In this document: piece by piece, positions 32,046 through 42,010 of the stretch
Position numbering within the stretch: the stretch's first letter is position 1
Layout of the letters: each line of letters starts with the position of its first letter
Assembly: GCA_036504595.1 (NCBI GenBank)
Contig: DASXUX010000004.1
Span: 105,646 to 169,645 of the forward strand
Reading direction: 5' to 3'
DNA from: DASXUX01 sp036504595
GTDB lineage: Bacteria > Planctomycetota > SZUA-567 > H5-PLA8
Length of the DNA stretch: 64,000 bases
Made by a program: the position numbers and the translations under genes
Notes under the pieces: model-generated
Told to the model about the DNA's origin: nothing
The model's input: the letters and a program-made list of their open reading frames with translations, nothing else
Databases searched by the model: none

Positions 32046-35000
32046 ATGGTTCACGTGCGCGATCGCGTCGGTAAGACCTTTTGGTTTAACAGGACCGCCT
32101 TTCTTGTTCCAAAGTTGTGGCGTCGCGCACTGGGATGCTCACTCCTCATCTGCTTGTGCTGGCCCGTGCAGTTGCTGGCGGCTACGCCGACGGCGACCAT
32201 TGCCGCAACGGATACTTCGGCAAGCGAACAAGGCAGCGATCCGGGAACATTCACCATTACTCTTTCAGAGGCTCCCAGCAGCGACACAACCGTTACTTAT
32301 ACAATCAGCGGAACCGCGAGGCGCGGAGTGGACTACACTTCGATTGGCGCGTCAAAAACAATCCTGGCGGGGCAAACTACCGGGACAATAACGATCACGC
32401 CGGTTGACGACAACATTTTTGAAGGTGACGAAACGGTGATCTTGACGCTGGCAAGCGGCACAGGCTACACCGTCGGTTCGCCCAATACGGCTACCGTGAC
32501 GATTACGGACAACGACAGTGCGCCCGTGGCAACGATCGCGGCGACCGATAGTGCCGCGACGGAGACGGCCGGCAACACTGGCACCTTCACCATCACGCTT
32601 TCGAGGCAGTCGAGCAGTAATACGACCGTCAACTATACGATCACCGGCACGGCGACCAACGGCACGGACTACAACTCCATCGGCACGTCAGTGACCATTC
32701 TGGCGGGCTCCACGACCGGAACCATCACAATCACGCCGGTTGACGACAACGTTTATGAAGGCAGCGAGACCGTTATTCTGACGCTGGCGACCGGCACAGG
32801 ATACAGCGTCGACTCGCCGAACTCCGCCACAGTGACGATCAACGACAACGACAGCGCGCCGCTGGCCACGATCACGGCCACAGATGCTACCGCCAACGAG
32901 ACTGCCGGCGACACCGGCTCGTTTACGGTTACGCTTTCACGCTCGTCGGGCAGCAACACGACTGTGAACTACAGCATTGGAGGCACCGCCACAAACGGAA
33001 CCGACTACAACACCATATCCAATTCCGTGAGCATTCCCGCCGGGAGCACAACGGCGTCCATAACCATTATCCCTGTTGATGACAGCATCTCTGAGTACGA
33101 CGAAACTGTTGTTTTGACAGTGACCGGCGGCACCGGCTACTCGGTGGGCTCGCCGAGTTCTGCTACGGTGACGATCTTGGACAACGACCCTCCGCTGGTG
33201 ATGATATCGGCAACGGATAGCAATGCATCTGAAGGTGCTGGCAACACAGGTACATTCACGGTTTCGCTTTCCCATACCCGCGGTGCGGACATCGTGGTGA
33301 ATTACTCGATCGGTGGCACGGCGACCAACGTCACGGACTACAACTCCATCGGCACGTCAGTAACCATTCCTGCGGGCTTCACGACCGGAACCATCACGAT
33401 CACGCCGATTGACGACAACATTTATGAAGGCAGCGAGACTGTTATTCTGACGATGGCGACCGGCACAGGTTATAGTGTCGGCTCACCAAACTCGGCCACT
33501 GTGACGATCGCGGACAACGAAAGTATGCCGACTGCCACGATTACCGCTACAGACGGCTTTGCAAACGAAACGGCGGGCGATACTGGTACTTTTACCATCA
33601 CACTTTCGTGCCCTTCCATCTACAGCACGACAGTGAATTACTACTCAATGGGCAGCACGGCGACTAACGGCACCGACTACAACACCATCGGCACCTCGGT
33701 CACAATTCCGGCGGGCTCGACGACCGGGACCATCACGATCACTCCAATTGACGACGACATTTACGAAGGCAGCGAAACAGTATGCTTATTTCTGGCGAGC
33801 GGCACGGGCTACAGCGTCGGCATGCCAAATTCGGCCACGGTGACGATCGTCGATAACGAGAGCATGCCGGTTGCGACGATTGCGGCGACTGACAGCAGCG
33901 CGAACGAAACTTCTGGTGACACAGGCACGTTCACGATCACGCTTTCGTGCGCTTCCACCAGCAACACGTACGTCTACTACACGGTTTCAGGAACGGCAAC
34001 CAGCGGTTCGGATTTCAATTCTATTAATAGCTCTGTCTATTTCGCTGCTGGATCGACGACCGCCACCATAACGCTCAGCCCGTACGACGACAGCATCTAT
34101 GAAGGCAACGAGACCGTTGTTTTGACCTTGACGAGCGGGAGCGGCTACACTGTCGGCTCGCCAAACTCGGCCACTGTGACGATTGCGGACAATGAGAGTG
34201 CGCCAACGGCGACCATCTACTACGGTAGCGGCAGCAGCGTATCGGAGGGCAGCACCGGCTCGTTTGTTTTTTACCTCTCGCCGGCTTCCGCGTTCAGCAC
34301 GACAGTTAATTACAGCATCGGCGGCACAGCGATTAACGGCACGGACTATAGTTCAATAGCCGGATCGATAACGATTTCCCCCGGCCTGACATCTGCTACG
34401 CTTCCGATCAGCACAATTCAAGACAACATCTATGAAGGCGATGAGACGATTACGTTGACGCTGACCAGCGGCACCGGATACACGGTCGGGAGTATGAGTT
34501 CCACGACTATTACCATCGTTGACAGCCCGCCGACTGCCACGATTACCGCCACAGACAGCACTGCAAACGAAACGGCGGGCGACACTGGCACTTTTACCGT
34601 TTCGCTTTCCTGCCCTTCGACCAACAGCACGACAGTGAATTACTACTCGATGGGTGGCACGGCGACCAACGGCACCGACTACAACACCATCGGCACCTCG
34701 GTCACAATTCCGGCGGGCTCGACGACCGGGACCATCACGATCACTCCAATTGACGACGACATTTACGAAGGCAGCGAAACAGTATGCTTATTTCTGGCGA
34801 GCGGCACTGGCTACAGCGTCGGCTCGCCAAGTTCGGCCACGGTGACGATCATGGACAACGAGAGCATGCCGGTTGCCACGGTTGTTGCTACTGATCCCAC
34901 GGCGAACGAGACCGCTGGGGACACCGGAACCTTCACCATCAGCTTATCCCATCTGTCACCCAGCGCGATTACGGTCTACTATACGATTGGCGGCACGGCT

Positions 35001-38000
35001 ATCGATGGCACGGACTACAGCTACATTAACAACTACATCACTATCCCATCGTATACTGGCACCGTCACGATCAGTCCAATTGATGACAACCTCTATGAGA
35101 ATTTCGAGACGGTTGTGCTGACATTGACGGGCGGAAGTGGTTATAACATCGGGTCGCCAAACTCCGCGACAGTGACGATCGTGGAGAATGACAGCCCTCC
35201 CATCGCGACGATCACCGGCAACACCTCCATGTATGAAAACGGTAGCAGCAGCGGTTTCTATATCAACTTATCCAGGCAGTCCGCCTACACTACAACAGTC
35301 GGTTACTCAATTGGTGGAACGGCCAGCAACGGCAGCGATTACAGTGGTCCCTCCGGCACCGTGACCATATCTCCCGGCTCTACAAGCTGCTACACGACAA
35401 TTACGCCGATGAATGACTCTGTCTATGAGGGTACCGAAACGATTGTTTTAACCTTAAACCAAGGATCATATTATTCGGTTGGCTCCCCAGACTCGCTCAC
35501 CATTTCGCTCTATGACGACGACCCTCCGCCGACCGCGACGATTTCCGCTTCGGATAGCACTGCAAACGAAACTGGCAGTGATACGGGCACTTTTACTGTC
35601 ACGCTTTCCCGGACTTCCAGCAGCAGCACGATTGTCAATTACACGATCGGTGGCACGGCGACCAACGAAACGGACTACAACTCCATCGGCACGTCGTTGA
35701 CGATCCCGGCGGGCTCGACGACTGGAACTGTGACGATCACACCCATTGACGACAACATTTACGAAGGAAGTGAAACGGTGATCTTGACGCTGGCGAGCGG
35801 CACGGGCTACATCGTCGGCTCGCCCAGCTCGGCTACCGTGACGATCGCTGATAACGACAGTGCGCCGGTTGCCACGATTGTTGCTACTGACGCCACTGCC
35901 AGTGAGACCGCCGGCGACACCGGCACGTTCACTATCACGCTCTCGCGGCAGTCAAGCGTTGCGACCTATGTCATTTACACGATTGGCGGAACGGCAACAA
36001 ATGATTACAGCACGATCGGCAATTCGGTGACCATTCCCGCGGGATCAACGACCGGGACGGTCACGATCACCCCGGTTGACGATAATGTTTCCGAAGGCGG
36101 CGAGTCGGTGATCCTGACGCTAGGGAACGGCACTGGCTACAGCGTCGGCTCGCCGAGTTCGGCCACCGTCACGATTGCCGACAAGCCCCTGATCACGTGG
36201 AGCAATCCTGCCGAGATTCCCTATGGCACGCAGCTCAGCGCCAGCCAGCTTAATGCAACCGCAAATGTGCCTGGTACGTTCGCATACACGCCTGACGTGG
36301 GAACCGCGCTCGATGTGGGCGACAGCCAGGACTTGTCGGTGACATTCACACCGAACGACAGCACAAACTACAGCACAGTATCGAAAACGGTGAGCATAAA
36401 CGTGGTGAAGGCGACGCCGCAGGTTACGTGGGACAACCCCTCGGGGATCGTCTACCCAACGCCGCTAAGCGCCACGCAACTTAATGCAACCGCCAGCCTG
36501 CCGGGGACGTTCGAGTATTCGCCCTCTAGCGGGGCAATCCTGAATGTGGGCGTTGGCCAAACGCTTTCGGTTACCTTCACGCCCACGGACACGACCAGGT
36601 ACACGACGGCGACGGCGAGCGTGAGCATCGATGTGGCGCAAGCGATGCCGGTAATCACGTGGGGCACTCCAGACGACATTGTCTATGGAACGGCGCTCAG
36701 CGAGACGCAGCTTAACGCTACTGCCGACGTGCCGGGCACATTTGTCTACACGCCAGCAGCGGAGACCGTGCCCCAGGCGGGTAATGCTCAGACGCTCTCG
36801 GTCAGCTTTACGCCAACCGACACGGTGAACTACAGCGGTGCCAGCGCGAGCGTGAGCATCAATGTCGCCAAGGCCACGCCAGTCATAACGTGGGGGAACC
36901 CGGCGGACATCTATTACGGGACGGCGCTCAGCGAAACGCAGCTCAACGCGACTGCAAACGTGGCTGGGACTTTCGATTACACCCCAGCCAGTGACTCGGT
37001 TCCGGATGTTGGAGACCAGACACTTTCGACGACGATCTCGCCAACCGATTCGGAGAACTACACGTCGGCACAAGCCTCTGTTACGATCACGGTGCAGCCC
37101 AATCCGGCTCCGGTCGCTACCGATCAGCAGATTGTGCTCCAGGACGTTACGTCGCTGACGTTCGCGCTAGACGCAAGCGACCCCAATGGCGACCCGCTGA
37201 CGTTCTACTTTAGCGTTGAAGTTACTGGCGCGCAGCCACCGAGCCACGGTACGCTGAGTGTTGATGGCGCGAATGTGACGTATACGCCAGACGAAGGATT
37301 CGGAGGAACAGATTCTTTCTCTTACGTCGTTAGCGACGGGATCTCGTCCACACGAGCGACGGTCACCATTCGCGTCAATCATCGGCCAGTTGCTAACAAT
37401 GCCTGGCCGTCATGTGACGAAGACCAAAGCGTCTGCATGATTGTCTCCGGGTATGATCCAGACGGCGATTCAATCACGTACACGATTACATCGGGACCAT
37501 ATCACGGGATCTTGACCGGTAGCGGTCAGGGCATCACCTATGTGCCCGCCCCCGACTTCAACGGAACCGATTATTTCACGTTTACCGTAAGCGACGGATT
37601 GGCGACCTCGGAACCGGCCACGGTCGAGATCACTGTCAACCCTGTAAACGATCCGCCGGTTGCGTGCGATGACGCATATGTGGCGGAGGCGGGAACGACG
37701 TTCACAGTTGCCATCACGGGCACGTCCGGTATGTACGGGGTGCTGCTGAATGACTATGACATAGAAAACGATTCGCTGACCGCGCATGATTTTAGCCAAC
37801 CCGCGCACGGCGTGCTGACGGCGAACTCCAATGGCACGTTTGCTTACACTCCTTACCCCCGCTACACCGGCGTGGACAGTTTCACCTATAAGGCCAATGA
37901 CGGCCAAGCCGACTCCAACGCCGCCACTGTGACGATCACGGTGCAAGATACCACTCCACCCGTAATCACCCCACCCGACGACACTGTCATCCGCGCGATG

Positions 38001-40592
38001 ACCGTAGATGGCGCGTGGCTGTATCCGCCCGATTGGCCAGAAATAGCCGCAACCGACAACGTGACGGTGAACCCCACGATTACGATTCTCGACGGCGGAA
38101 CGGCGATTCCGTATCCGCCGCAAGACACCAAGTTCCTGCCCATCGGCACGGCAAGCTTCACTATTATCGCGACGGACGATGCCGGCAATTCTTCTCAGGC
38201 GACGCTAAACATCGTCACCCGGAGCGACCGGCTGCTCGTTCCAGATGATATTGAAGTCGAAGCCACGTGCCCCGGTGGCGCCTACGTGAGCTTCGCGGCT
38301 ACGGTTGCGCAGAGCGGCACGATCGCGTTCGCGGACGCGAATGGGAACGCCGTCGCGTCCGGGGATCTTTTCCCGCTGGGTTTGACGGGGGTGCAGGCGA
38401 CGGCGACGTATGACAGCGGCGGCACCGAAGTAAGGTGGTTCGACATCTCGGTGGTGGACACAACTGCGCCGGTCGTCACCTTGGCTCCACCGACAGACAA
38501 CATCACGGTTACGGCAAACAGGCCGGGGGGCGCGGATGGCGTCAGTTATCCGGCTGCGGCGGCCACCGATGCGGTCACCGTTTCTCCGGCGATTTGGTTC
38601 GATCCGCCCAGCGCCACGATTTTTCCGATTGGGGTGACGACCGTTACGGCCAATGCGATTGACGACAGCGGCAACACGGGAACCACGACGTTCACGGTCA
38701 CCGTGGTACAAAGCCCGCTCAGCGTTGCCAACAACGGCCCGCAGGACAATTCGGTTGGCTTCGACACCGCGCCGCTCATCGCGGCGCACCTTGGAGACTC
38801 GGCCACGGGCGCCGGCTTCATCTCTTACACGGCAACCCTGGACGGCACCTTGTACGCTTCGGACTCGAATGTCGCCGTGACCAGCAGCGGGCTGGAGGTG
38901 AGCTTCGCGCCCAGCGGCGATCTGGCGGTGGGCTGGCATAACGTCGCGATCACAACGACCGACGATTTGGGCAACACGAATACAGTGCATTGGAACTTCT
39001 TCGTCGCCGGCCAAGGCATCACGATTTTTGACGTAGGGCCTGCCGATGGATCGACCATCGCCGGCTCACAACCGGTCATTTCAGCATCGTTCGCCGATAG
39101 CGACGCAGCCATTGACCCCTCGACACTGAGCGTCACCCTAGTTACGAGCGACAATGTTAGTGTCCCGGTGTTCATCACCTACGCGGATGCAACCCATTTC
39201 GAGGGTATTCCAGCCGAGGACCTCGCGGCTGGAACGTACAGCGTCAACGTCAGCGTCTCCGATCTGGCGACGCCCACCAACACCGCCAGCAGCGGCTGGT
39301 CTTTTTGCGCACCCAGTGGAACGGCAGGGTTGTTCGGTCCCGCTACCCCAGTTGATACTGGCCATGGCAGCCCTCCAAACGGCACTATGCAGGGCGATCC
39401 GCCCAACGATCCGCTGCAGTTGACGACGTTCAAGGGCTGGTATGTGCTGATTCGCGAGATCGCGTTTACCGACACAATATCTTTGCGGAGCGACTATGGG
39501 CAACTATACTATAATCCACAGTGGCGGGACGGCGCCGAGACCAATAGCACCGACCGGCAGTGGCCATTTGCGTACGCTGCCGGCGACACGCTAAAGGCGC
39601 AGGTCGTCCTCTTCGTCGCGCGAATGTTCTCAGGCGAAACGATTGGTATCGAAGGCCAGGGACCGGACGGGCTTGATATCCGTGGCTCGGTCGCCGTTCC
39701 TGAGATTCCCGAGGGCAAAGACGGCGCCATCGTTTCTGTCAGTGTCGAGGCCCAAGCGCCGTTCCAGGCCAACAGGGTACGGTTCCACTGGCCAATGCAG
39801 ATCACATGGTCCTACAGCGTTCTGGACGCTGGCGGAATCGAGTTCGAGGTCACACAGCACAACGCGTACATTACGCACGCGCCGCGCAACGGCTCGCCTT
39901 CGGAATGCAGAACCGTCACGCATCTTGGGTGCAAAGCCGCAGACCAGATGAACGCAGAGAAACCAATTGTCGATGCGATCTGGGGAGTCTTTGGCAGCCG
40001 CGCAGTGAACACTTGGGATGATCGGGGGCCGCTGACGTATCACCAGACTTACGACGCCATAACTACGGACGACCTCCTCGCCAACGGCGACGGCACATGT
40101 GGCGGATGGGCGCGCTTTATGCGAGACTGCCTAAAGATACAAGGAATAAACTCGGTAGAGATTGGCATCAATGTGGAGCCCCCGCCTCCTCCCCGGCCTT
40201 CTCCCCCGGGGCGACCGAATCTCGCAGTAACGCCGGAGGATTTGTGGGTCAAAAGTTGGGACATCCCGATGCCGAGCGACGACAACTATCCTGATGCTCC
40301 CATACGGCTCTCAGAAGCGCCGGCGCAAGGAGGGAACGACCCCCACGGCGTGTACCATGATCATGGCCTTACGATCTATGGTGGCAAGTACTATGATCCA
40401 AGCTACGGCAAGGGGCCGTTTGGCGGCCTTAAGGCTTGGCAAGACGATGCTCTTACTGCTGTTTCCTACATCCTTACGTGGACGGGCGAAACGCCGGTGG
40501 GCACGCGGAGTTGGAACGTGCGCCAGTGGTATACGGACGCGCAACTCTCCGGCGCCACCTACGTCCGAGAGATTCCAGGGAGCAGAGAATGA
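32046..40592 (+). CDS. Giant secreted Calx-beta / Ig-like / cadherin-like protein with transglutaminase-like C-terminus
   Basis: ATG 32046 follows GGAGGGG. A signal peptide (ALGCSLLICLCWPVQLLAA) starts a product of about 2848 residues. Residues about 45-1375 are 12 Calx-beta repeats of 108-114 residues (typical start DATANETAGDTGTFT). About 1380-1690 are four Ig-like repeats (ITWGNPADIYYGTALSETQL). Three cadherin-like domains follow to about 1970 (PDEGFGGTDSFSYVVSDG), then two or three HYR-like domains (DTTAPVVTLAPP) and further Ig-like domains. The C-terminus is transglutaminase/protease-like: Cys2685 in GTCGGWA, His2771/2773 in YHDHG and Asp2784 in YYDPSYG. Calx-beta repeats usually bind calcium. 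No sorting signal is visible. Role as a surface or extracellular adhesin with peptide-linking or cleaving activity is inferred. Confidence 0.88.
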   Translation: MVHVRDRVGKTFWFNRTAFLVPKLWRRALGCSLLICLCWPVQLLAATPTATIAATDTSASEQGSDPGTFTITLSEAPSSDTTVTYTISGTARRGVDYTSIGASKTILAGQTTGTITITPVDDNIFEGDETVILTLASGTGYTVGSPNTATVTITDNDSAPVATIAATDSAATETAGNTGTFTITLSRQSSSNTTVNYTITGTATNGTDYNSIGTSVTILAGSTTGTITITPVDDNVYEGSETVILTLATGTGYSVDSPNSATVTINDNDSAPLATITATDATANETAGDTGSFTVTLSRSSGSNTTVNYSIGGTATNGTDYNTISNSVSIPAGSTTASITIIPVDDSISEYDETVVLTVTGGTGYSVGSPSSATVTILDNDPPLVMISATDSNASEGAGNTGTFTVSLSHTRGADIVVNYSIGGTATNVTDYNSIGTSVTIPAGFTTGTITITPIDDNIYEGSETVILTMATGTGYSVGSPNSATVTIADNESMPTATITATDGFANETAGDTGTFTITLSCPSIYSTTVNYYSMGSTATNGTDYNTIGTSVTIPAGSTTGTITITPIDDDIYEGSETVCLFLASGTGYSVGMPNSATVTIVDNESMPVATIAATDSSANETSGDTGTFTITLSCASTSNTYVYYTVSGTATSGSDFNSINSSVYFAAGSTTATITLSPYDDSIYEGNETVVLTLTSGSGYTVGSPNSATVTIADNESAPTATIYYGSGSSVSEGSTGSFVFYLSPASAFSTTVNYSIGGTAINGTDYSSIAGSITISPGLTSATLPISTIQDNIYEGDETITLTLTSGTGYTVGSMSSTTITIVDSPPTATITATDSTANETAGDTGTFTVSLSCPSTNSTTVNYYSMGGTATNGTDYNTIGTSVTIPAGSTTGTITITPIDDDIYEGSETVCLFLASGTGYSVGSPSSATVTIMDNESMPVATVVATDPTANETAGDTGTFTISLSHLSPSAITVYYTIGGTAIDGTDYSYINNYITIPSYTGTVTISPIDDNLYENFETVVLTLTGGSGYNIGSPNSATVTIVENDSPPIATITGNTSMYENGSSSGFYINLSRQSAYTTTVGYSIGGTASNGSDYSGPSGTVTISPGSTSCYTTITPMNDSVYEGTETIVLTLNQGSYYSVGSPDSLTISLYDDDPPPTATISASDSTANETGSDTGTFTVTLSRTSSSSTIVNYTIGGTATNETDYNSIGTSLTIPAGSTTGTVTITPIDDNIYEGSETVILTLASGTGYIVGSPSSATVTIADNDSAPVATIVATDATASETAGDTGTFTITLSRQSSVATYVIYTIGGTATNDYSTIGNSVTIPAGSTTGTVTITPVDDNVSEGGESVILTLGNGTGYSVGSPSSATVTIADKPLITWSNPAEIPYGTQLSASQLNATANVPGTFAYTPDVGTALDVGDSQDLSVTFTPNDSTNYSTVSKTVSINVVKATPQVTWDNPSGIVYPTPLSATQLNATASLPGTFEYSPSSGAILNVGVGQTLSVTFTPTDTTRYTTATASVSIDVAQAMPVITWGTPDDIVYGTALSETQLNATADVPGTFVYTPAAETVPQAGNAQTLSVSFTPTDTVNYSGASASVSINVAKATPVITWGNPADIYYGTALSETQLNATANVAGTFDYTPASDSVPDVGDQTLSTTISPTDSENYTSAQASVTITVQPNPAPVATDQQIVLQDVTSLTFALDASDPNGDPLTFYFSVEVTGAQPPSHGTLSVDGANVTYTPDEGFGGTDSFSYVVSDGISSTRATVTIRVNHRPVANNAWPSCDEDQSVCMIVSGYDPDGDSITYTITSGPYHGILTGSGQGITYVPAPDFNGTDYFTFTVSDGLATSEPATVEITVNPVNDPPVACDDAYVAEAGTTFTVAITGTSGMYGVLLNDYDIENDSLTAHDFSQPAHGVLTANSNGTFAYTPYPRYTGVDSFTYKANDGQADSNAATVTITVQDTTPPVITPPDDTVIRAMTVDGAWLYPPDWPEIAATDNVTVNPTITILDGGTAIPYPPQDTKFLPIGTASFTIIATDDAGNSSQATLNIVTRSDRLLVPDDIEVEATCPGGAYVSFAATVAQSGTIAFADANGNAVASGDLFPLGLTGVQATATYDSGGTEVRWFDISVVDTTAPVVTLAPPTDNITVTANRPGGADGVSYPAAAATDAVTVSPAIWFDPPSATIFPIGVTTVTANAIDDSGNTGTTTFTVTVVQSPLSVANNGPQDNSVGFDTAPLIAAHLGDSATGAGFISYTATLDGTLYASDSNVAVTSSGLEVSFAPSGDLAVGWHNVAITTTDDLGNTNTVHWNFFVAGQGITIFDVGPADGSTIAGSQPVISASFADSDAAIDPSTLSVTLVTSDNVSVPVFITYADATHFEGIPAEDLAAGTYSVNVSVSDLATPTNTASSGWSFCAPSGTAGLFGPATPVDTGHGSPPNGTMQGDPPNDPLQLTTFKGWYVLIREIAFTDTISLRSDYGQLYYNPQWRDGAETNSTDRQWPFAYAAGDTLKAQVVLFVARMFSGETIGIEGQGPDGLDIRGSVAVPEIPEGKDGAIVSVSVEAQAPFQANRVRFHWPMQITWSYSVLDAGGIEFEVTQHNAYITHAPRNGSPSECRTVTHLGCKAADQMNAEKPIVDAIWGVFGSRAVNTWDDRGPLTYHQTYDAITTDDLLANGDGTCGGWARFMRDCLKIQGINSVEIGINVEPPPPPRPSPPGRPNLAVTPEDLWVKSWDIPMPSDDNYPDAPIRLSEAPAQGGNDPHGVYHDHGLTIYGGKYYDPSYGKGPFGGLKAWQDDALTAVSYILTWTGETPVGTRSWNVRQWYTDAQLSGATYVREIPGSRE

Positions 40593-41404
40593 AAACTGCC
40601 TGTCCAATTGTTCTTGCCGGTTGTGCGATGACTCTCCTTTCGATGGCCGGGGACGCTACCATCGTATTTACCAAGCCTTTCGCAGAGGATTTCGCCCTGG
40701 AGGTATCCAAGCGGCGAGAGAATGTCCCGCCGCCTCCTCCCGAGGTGATAAAGAAGATCAGGGAAACGCAGAACGATTTTTCGCAGGATTCTAAGTGGCG
40801 CTGGGGAAACGGCCAGATACTCTCTGGTCCCGCTGACGTGTTTACCTTCTGGGGAAAAAATACTAGAACTGGCGAAAAAGATGAACTCTCAAAGGATTGT
40901 GTCTTCGATTCCCCCGCTCCGCCGTCCGGGTATTGGCGTGACGTCCCTAGATACCAAATCCTAGACGCTGCCGCCACGGATAATAGCATTCTTATCTTCT
41001 ACTGCCAAAACCTCAACGCGCGCATACAACGCATTCCAAAACCGGGAAGGGACGCTAACTTGGGCACTCGAGTGTTTGCTTCATTTGAGGAGGATGCGTT
41101 GCGGGGAATATTGCCGGTGGAGAGTGCGCAGATCATTGTGACCAAGCAGGGCGTATACACCTTTATTGTCTCGAAGAACGGCGGGTGCGCCCTGTTTGAG
41201 TGTCCCGGCCCGCCCGCAAAGTATACGGATAACGCCGATTACGCTGCGAAGATTCGGCCGCAGCTCTTATGGGCAAAAGACGTAGAGTCGAGGGATCGCC
41301 GGGAGGCACCATCGCCTCCGCCAACCGAGGCTGAGCCAAGCGAAAAGCCCGCGAAACGCTCGCCCCGGAATGCGCCTAACCAAGAGAATCCAGGGGAAAT
41401 CTAA
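40589..41404 (+). CDS. Secreted protein coupled to the giant protein gene
   Basis: ATG 40589 overlaps the giant gene's stop (ATGA) and GGGAG lies just before it, so the two are translationally coupled. The 271-residue product has a signal peptide (TACPIVLAGCAMTLLSMAGD), a charged middle and a Pro/Glu-rich basic tail (SPPPTEAEPSEKPAKRSPRN). No known domain is recognised. Tight coupling suggests it is a substrate, chaperone or inhibitor of the transglutaminase-like protein; that is inference. Confidence 0.72.
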   Translation: MKTACPIVLAGCAMTLLSMAGDATIVFTKPFAEDFALEVSKRRENVPPPPPEVIKKIRETQNDFSQDSKWRWGNGQILSGPADVFTFWGKNTRTGEKDELSKDCVFDSPAPPSGYWRDVPRYQILDAAATDNSILIFYCQNLNARIQRIPKPGRDANLGTRVFASFEEDALRGILPVESAQIIVTKQGVYTFIVSKNGGCALFECPGPPAKYTDNADYAAKIRPQLLWAKDVESRDRREAPSPPPTEAEPSEKPAKRSPRNAPNQENPGEI

Positions 41405-41628
41405 AAGCACGATGACAAGGCGCGTGCTTGCAGCTTTCTTGCTGTTCGTTTTCGGGGCGACAGAGCCTTGAGCCTTGATACCAGGTGGTCCTTGCGCGCG
41501 TCCAGGCGGCATCCACGAGGCTCTCTGGCCTCAACTGCAGCAGGTTTGGGATCTGGCATTACCAGCGCTCCTGCAACGCATTTTGGGGATAGGCGCATGC
41601 GATGATGCAGAACGACGGTTGCTCCGGG

Positions 41629-41964
41629 TTACGCAGCCGCAATCATCTGTCTGATTTCGGCCTCCAGCCCTAACGCCTCCCTCATAAAAAGTTCAATTGG
41701 TGTCCTGTCGCCCCGATTTACATTTCCTAACAACTCCACCTTCCTACCGGAAGTGGATGCGCCCCCGGCGGGCGCATCCTGAATCTCGTTGTTGGCGGGC
41801 GCCGCAAAAGCCGCGAGCGCTCCGCGGCCCGTTGGGCCCTGGTAGGGCTGGATTGGCGGCGGCGCGCTGCCCAGCGTCAGAATGCCGGAAGCCAGCTTGT
41901 TGGTGACGCGCTTAGTTTGCTTCACCTGCTCGAACCGCAGGAACAGGCGGGCGTTGAACTGCAC
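41629..41964 (-). CDS. Hypothetical protein, 111 aa
   Basis: A GTG start (41964) gives MQFNARLFLRFEQVKQTK, an Ala/Pro/Gly-rich middle and GDRTPIELFMREALGLEAEI near the end. The C-terminal helix looks protein-like, but no family is recognised and no clear ribosome-binding site is seen. It is divergent from the serine recombinase gene at 42011. A 14-bp copy of the tRNA-Pro end lies within it. It may be a real small gene of the mobile element or chance. Confidence 0.4.
   Translation of the reverse strand: MQFNARLFLRFEQVKQTKRVTNKLASGILTLGSAPPPIQPYQGPTGRGALAAFAAPANNEIQDAPAGGASTSGRKVELLGNVNRGDRTPIELFMREALGLEAEIRQMIAAA
41703..41716 (+). repeat. Attachment-site-like repeat (copy 2)
   Basis: TCCTGTCGCCCCGA is identical to bases 26995-27008 of the tRNA-Pro gene and is followed by TTTA; copy 3 at 63.2 kb is followed by TTTT. 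It lies 295 bp before a serine recombinase gene. Confidence 0.55.
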
Positions 41965-42010
41965 TGAAACAGCGCGTGTGCGCTGAAAGCAAAAACTCGG
42001 AGGAAAGAAT

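Noticed and set aside
32185..36180. Regular repeats that could suggest a CRISPR or satellite array
   Set aside because: The period is about 330-342 bp, the frame is open throughout, and each unit encodes a Calx-beta domain.
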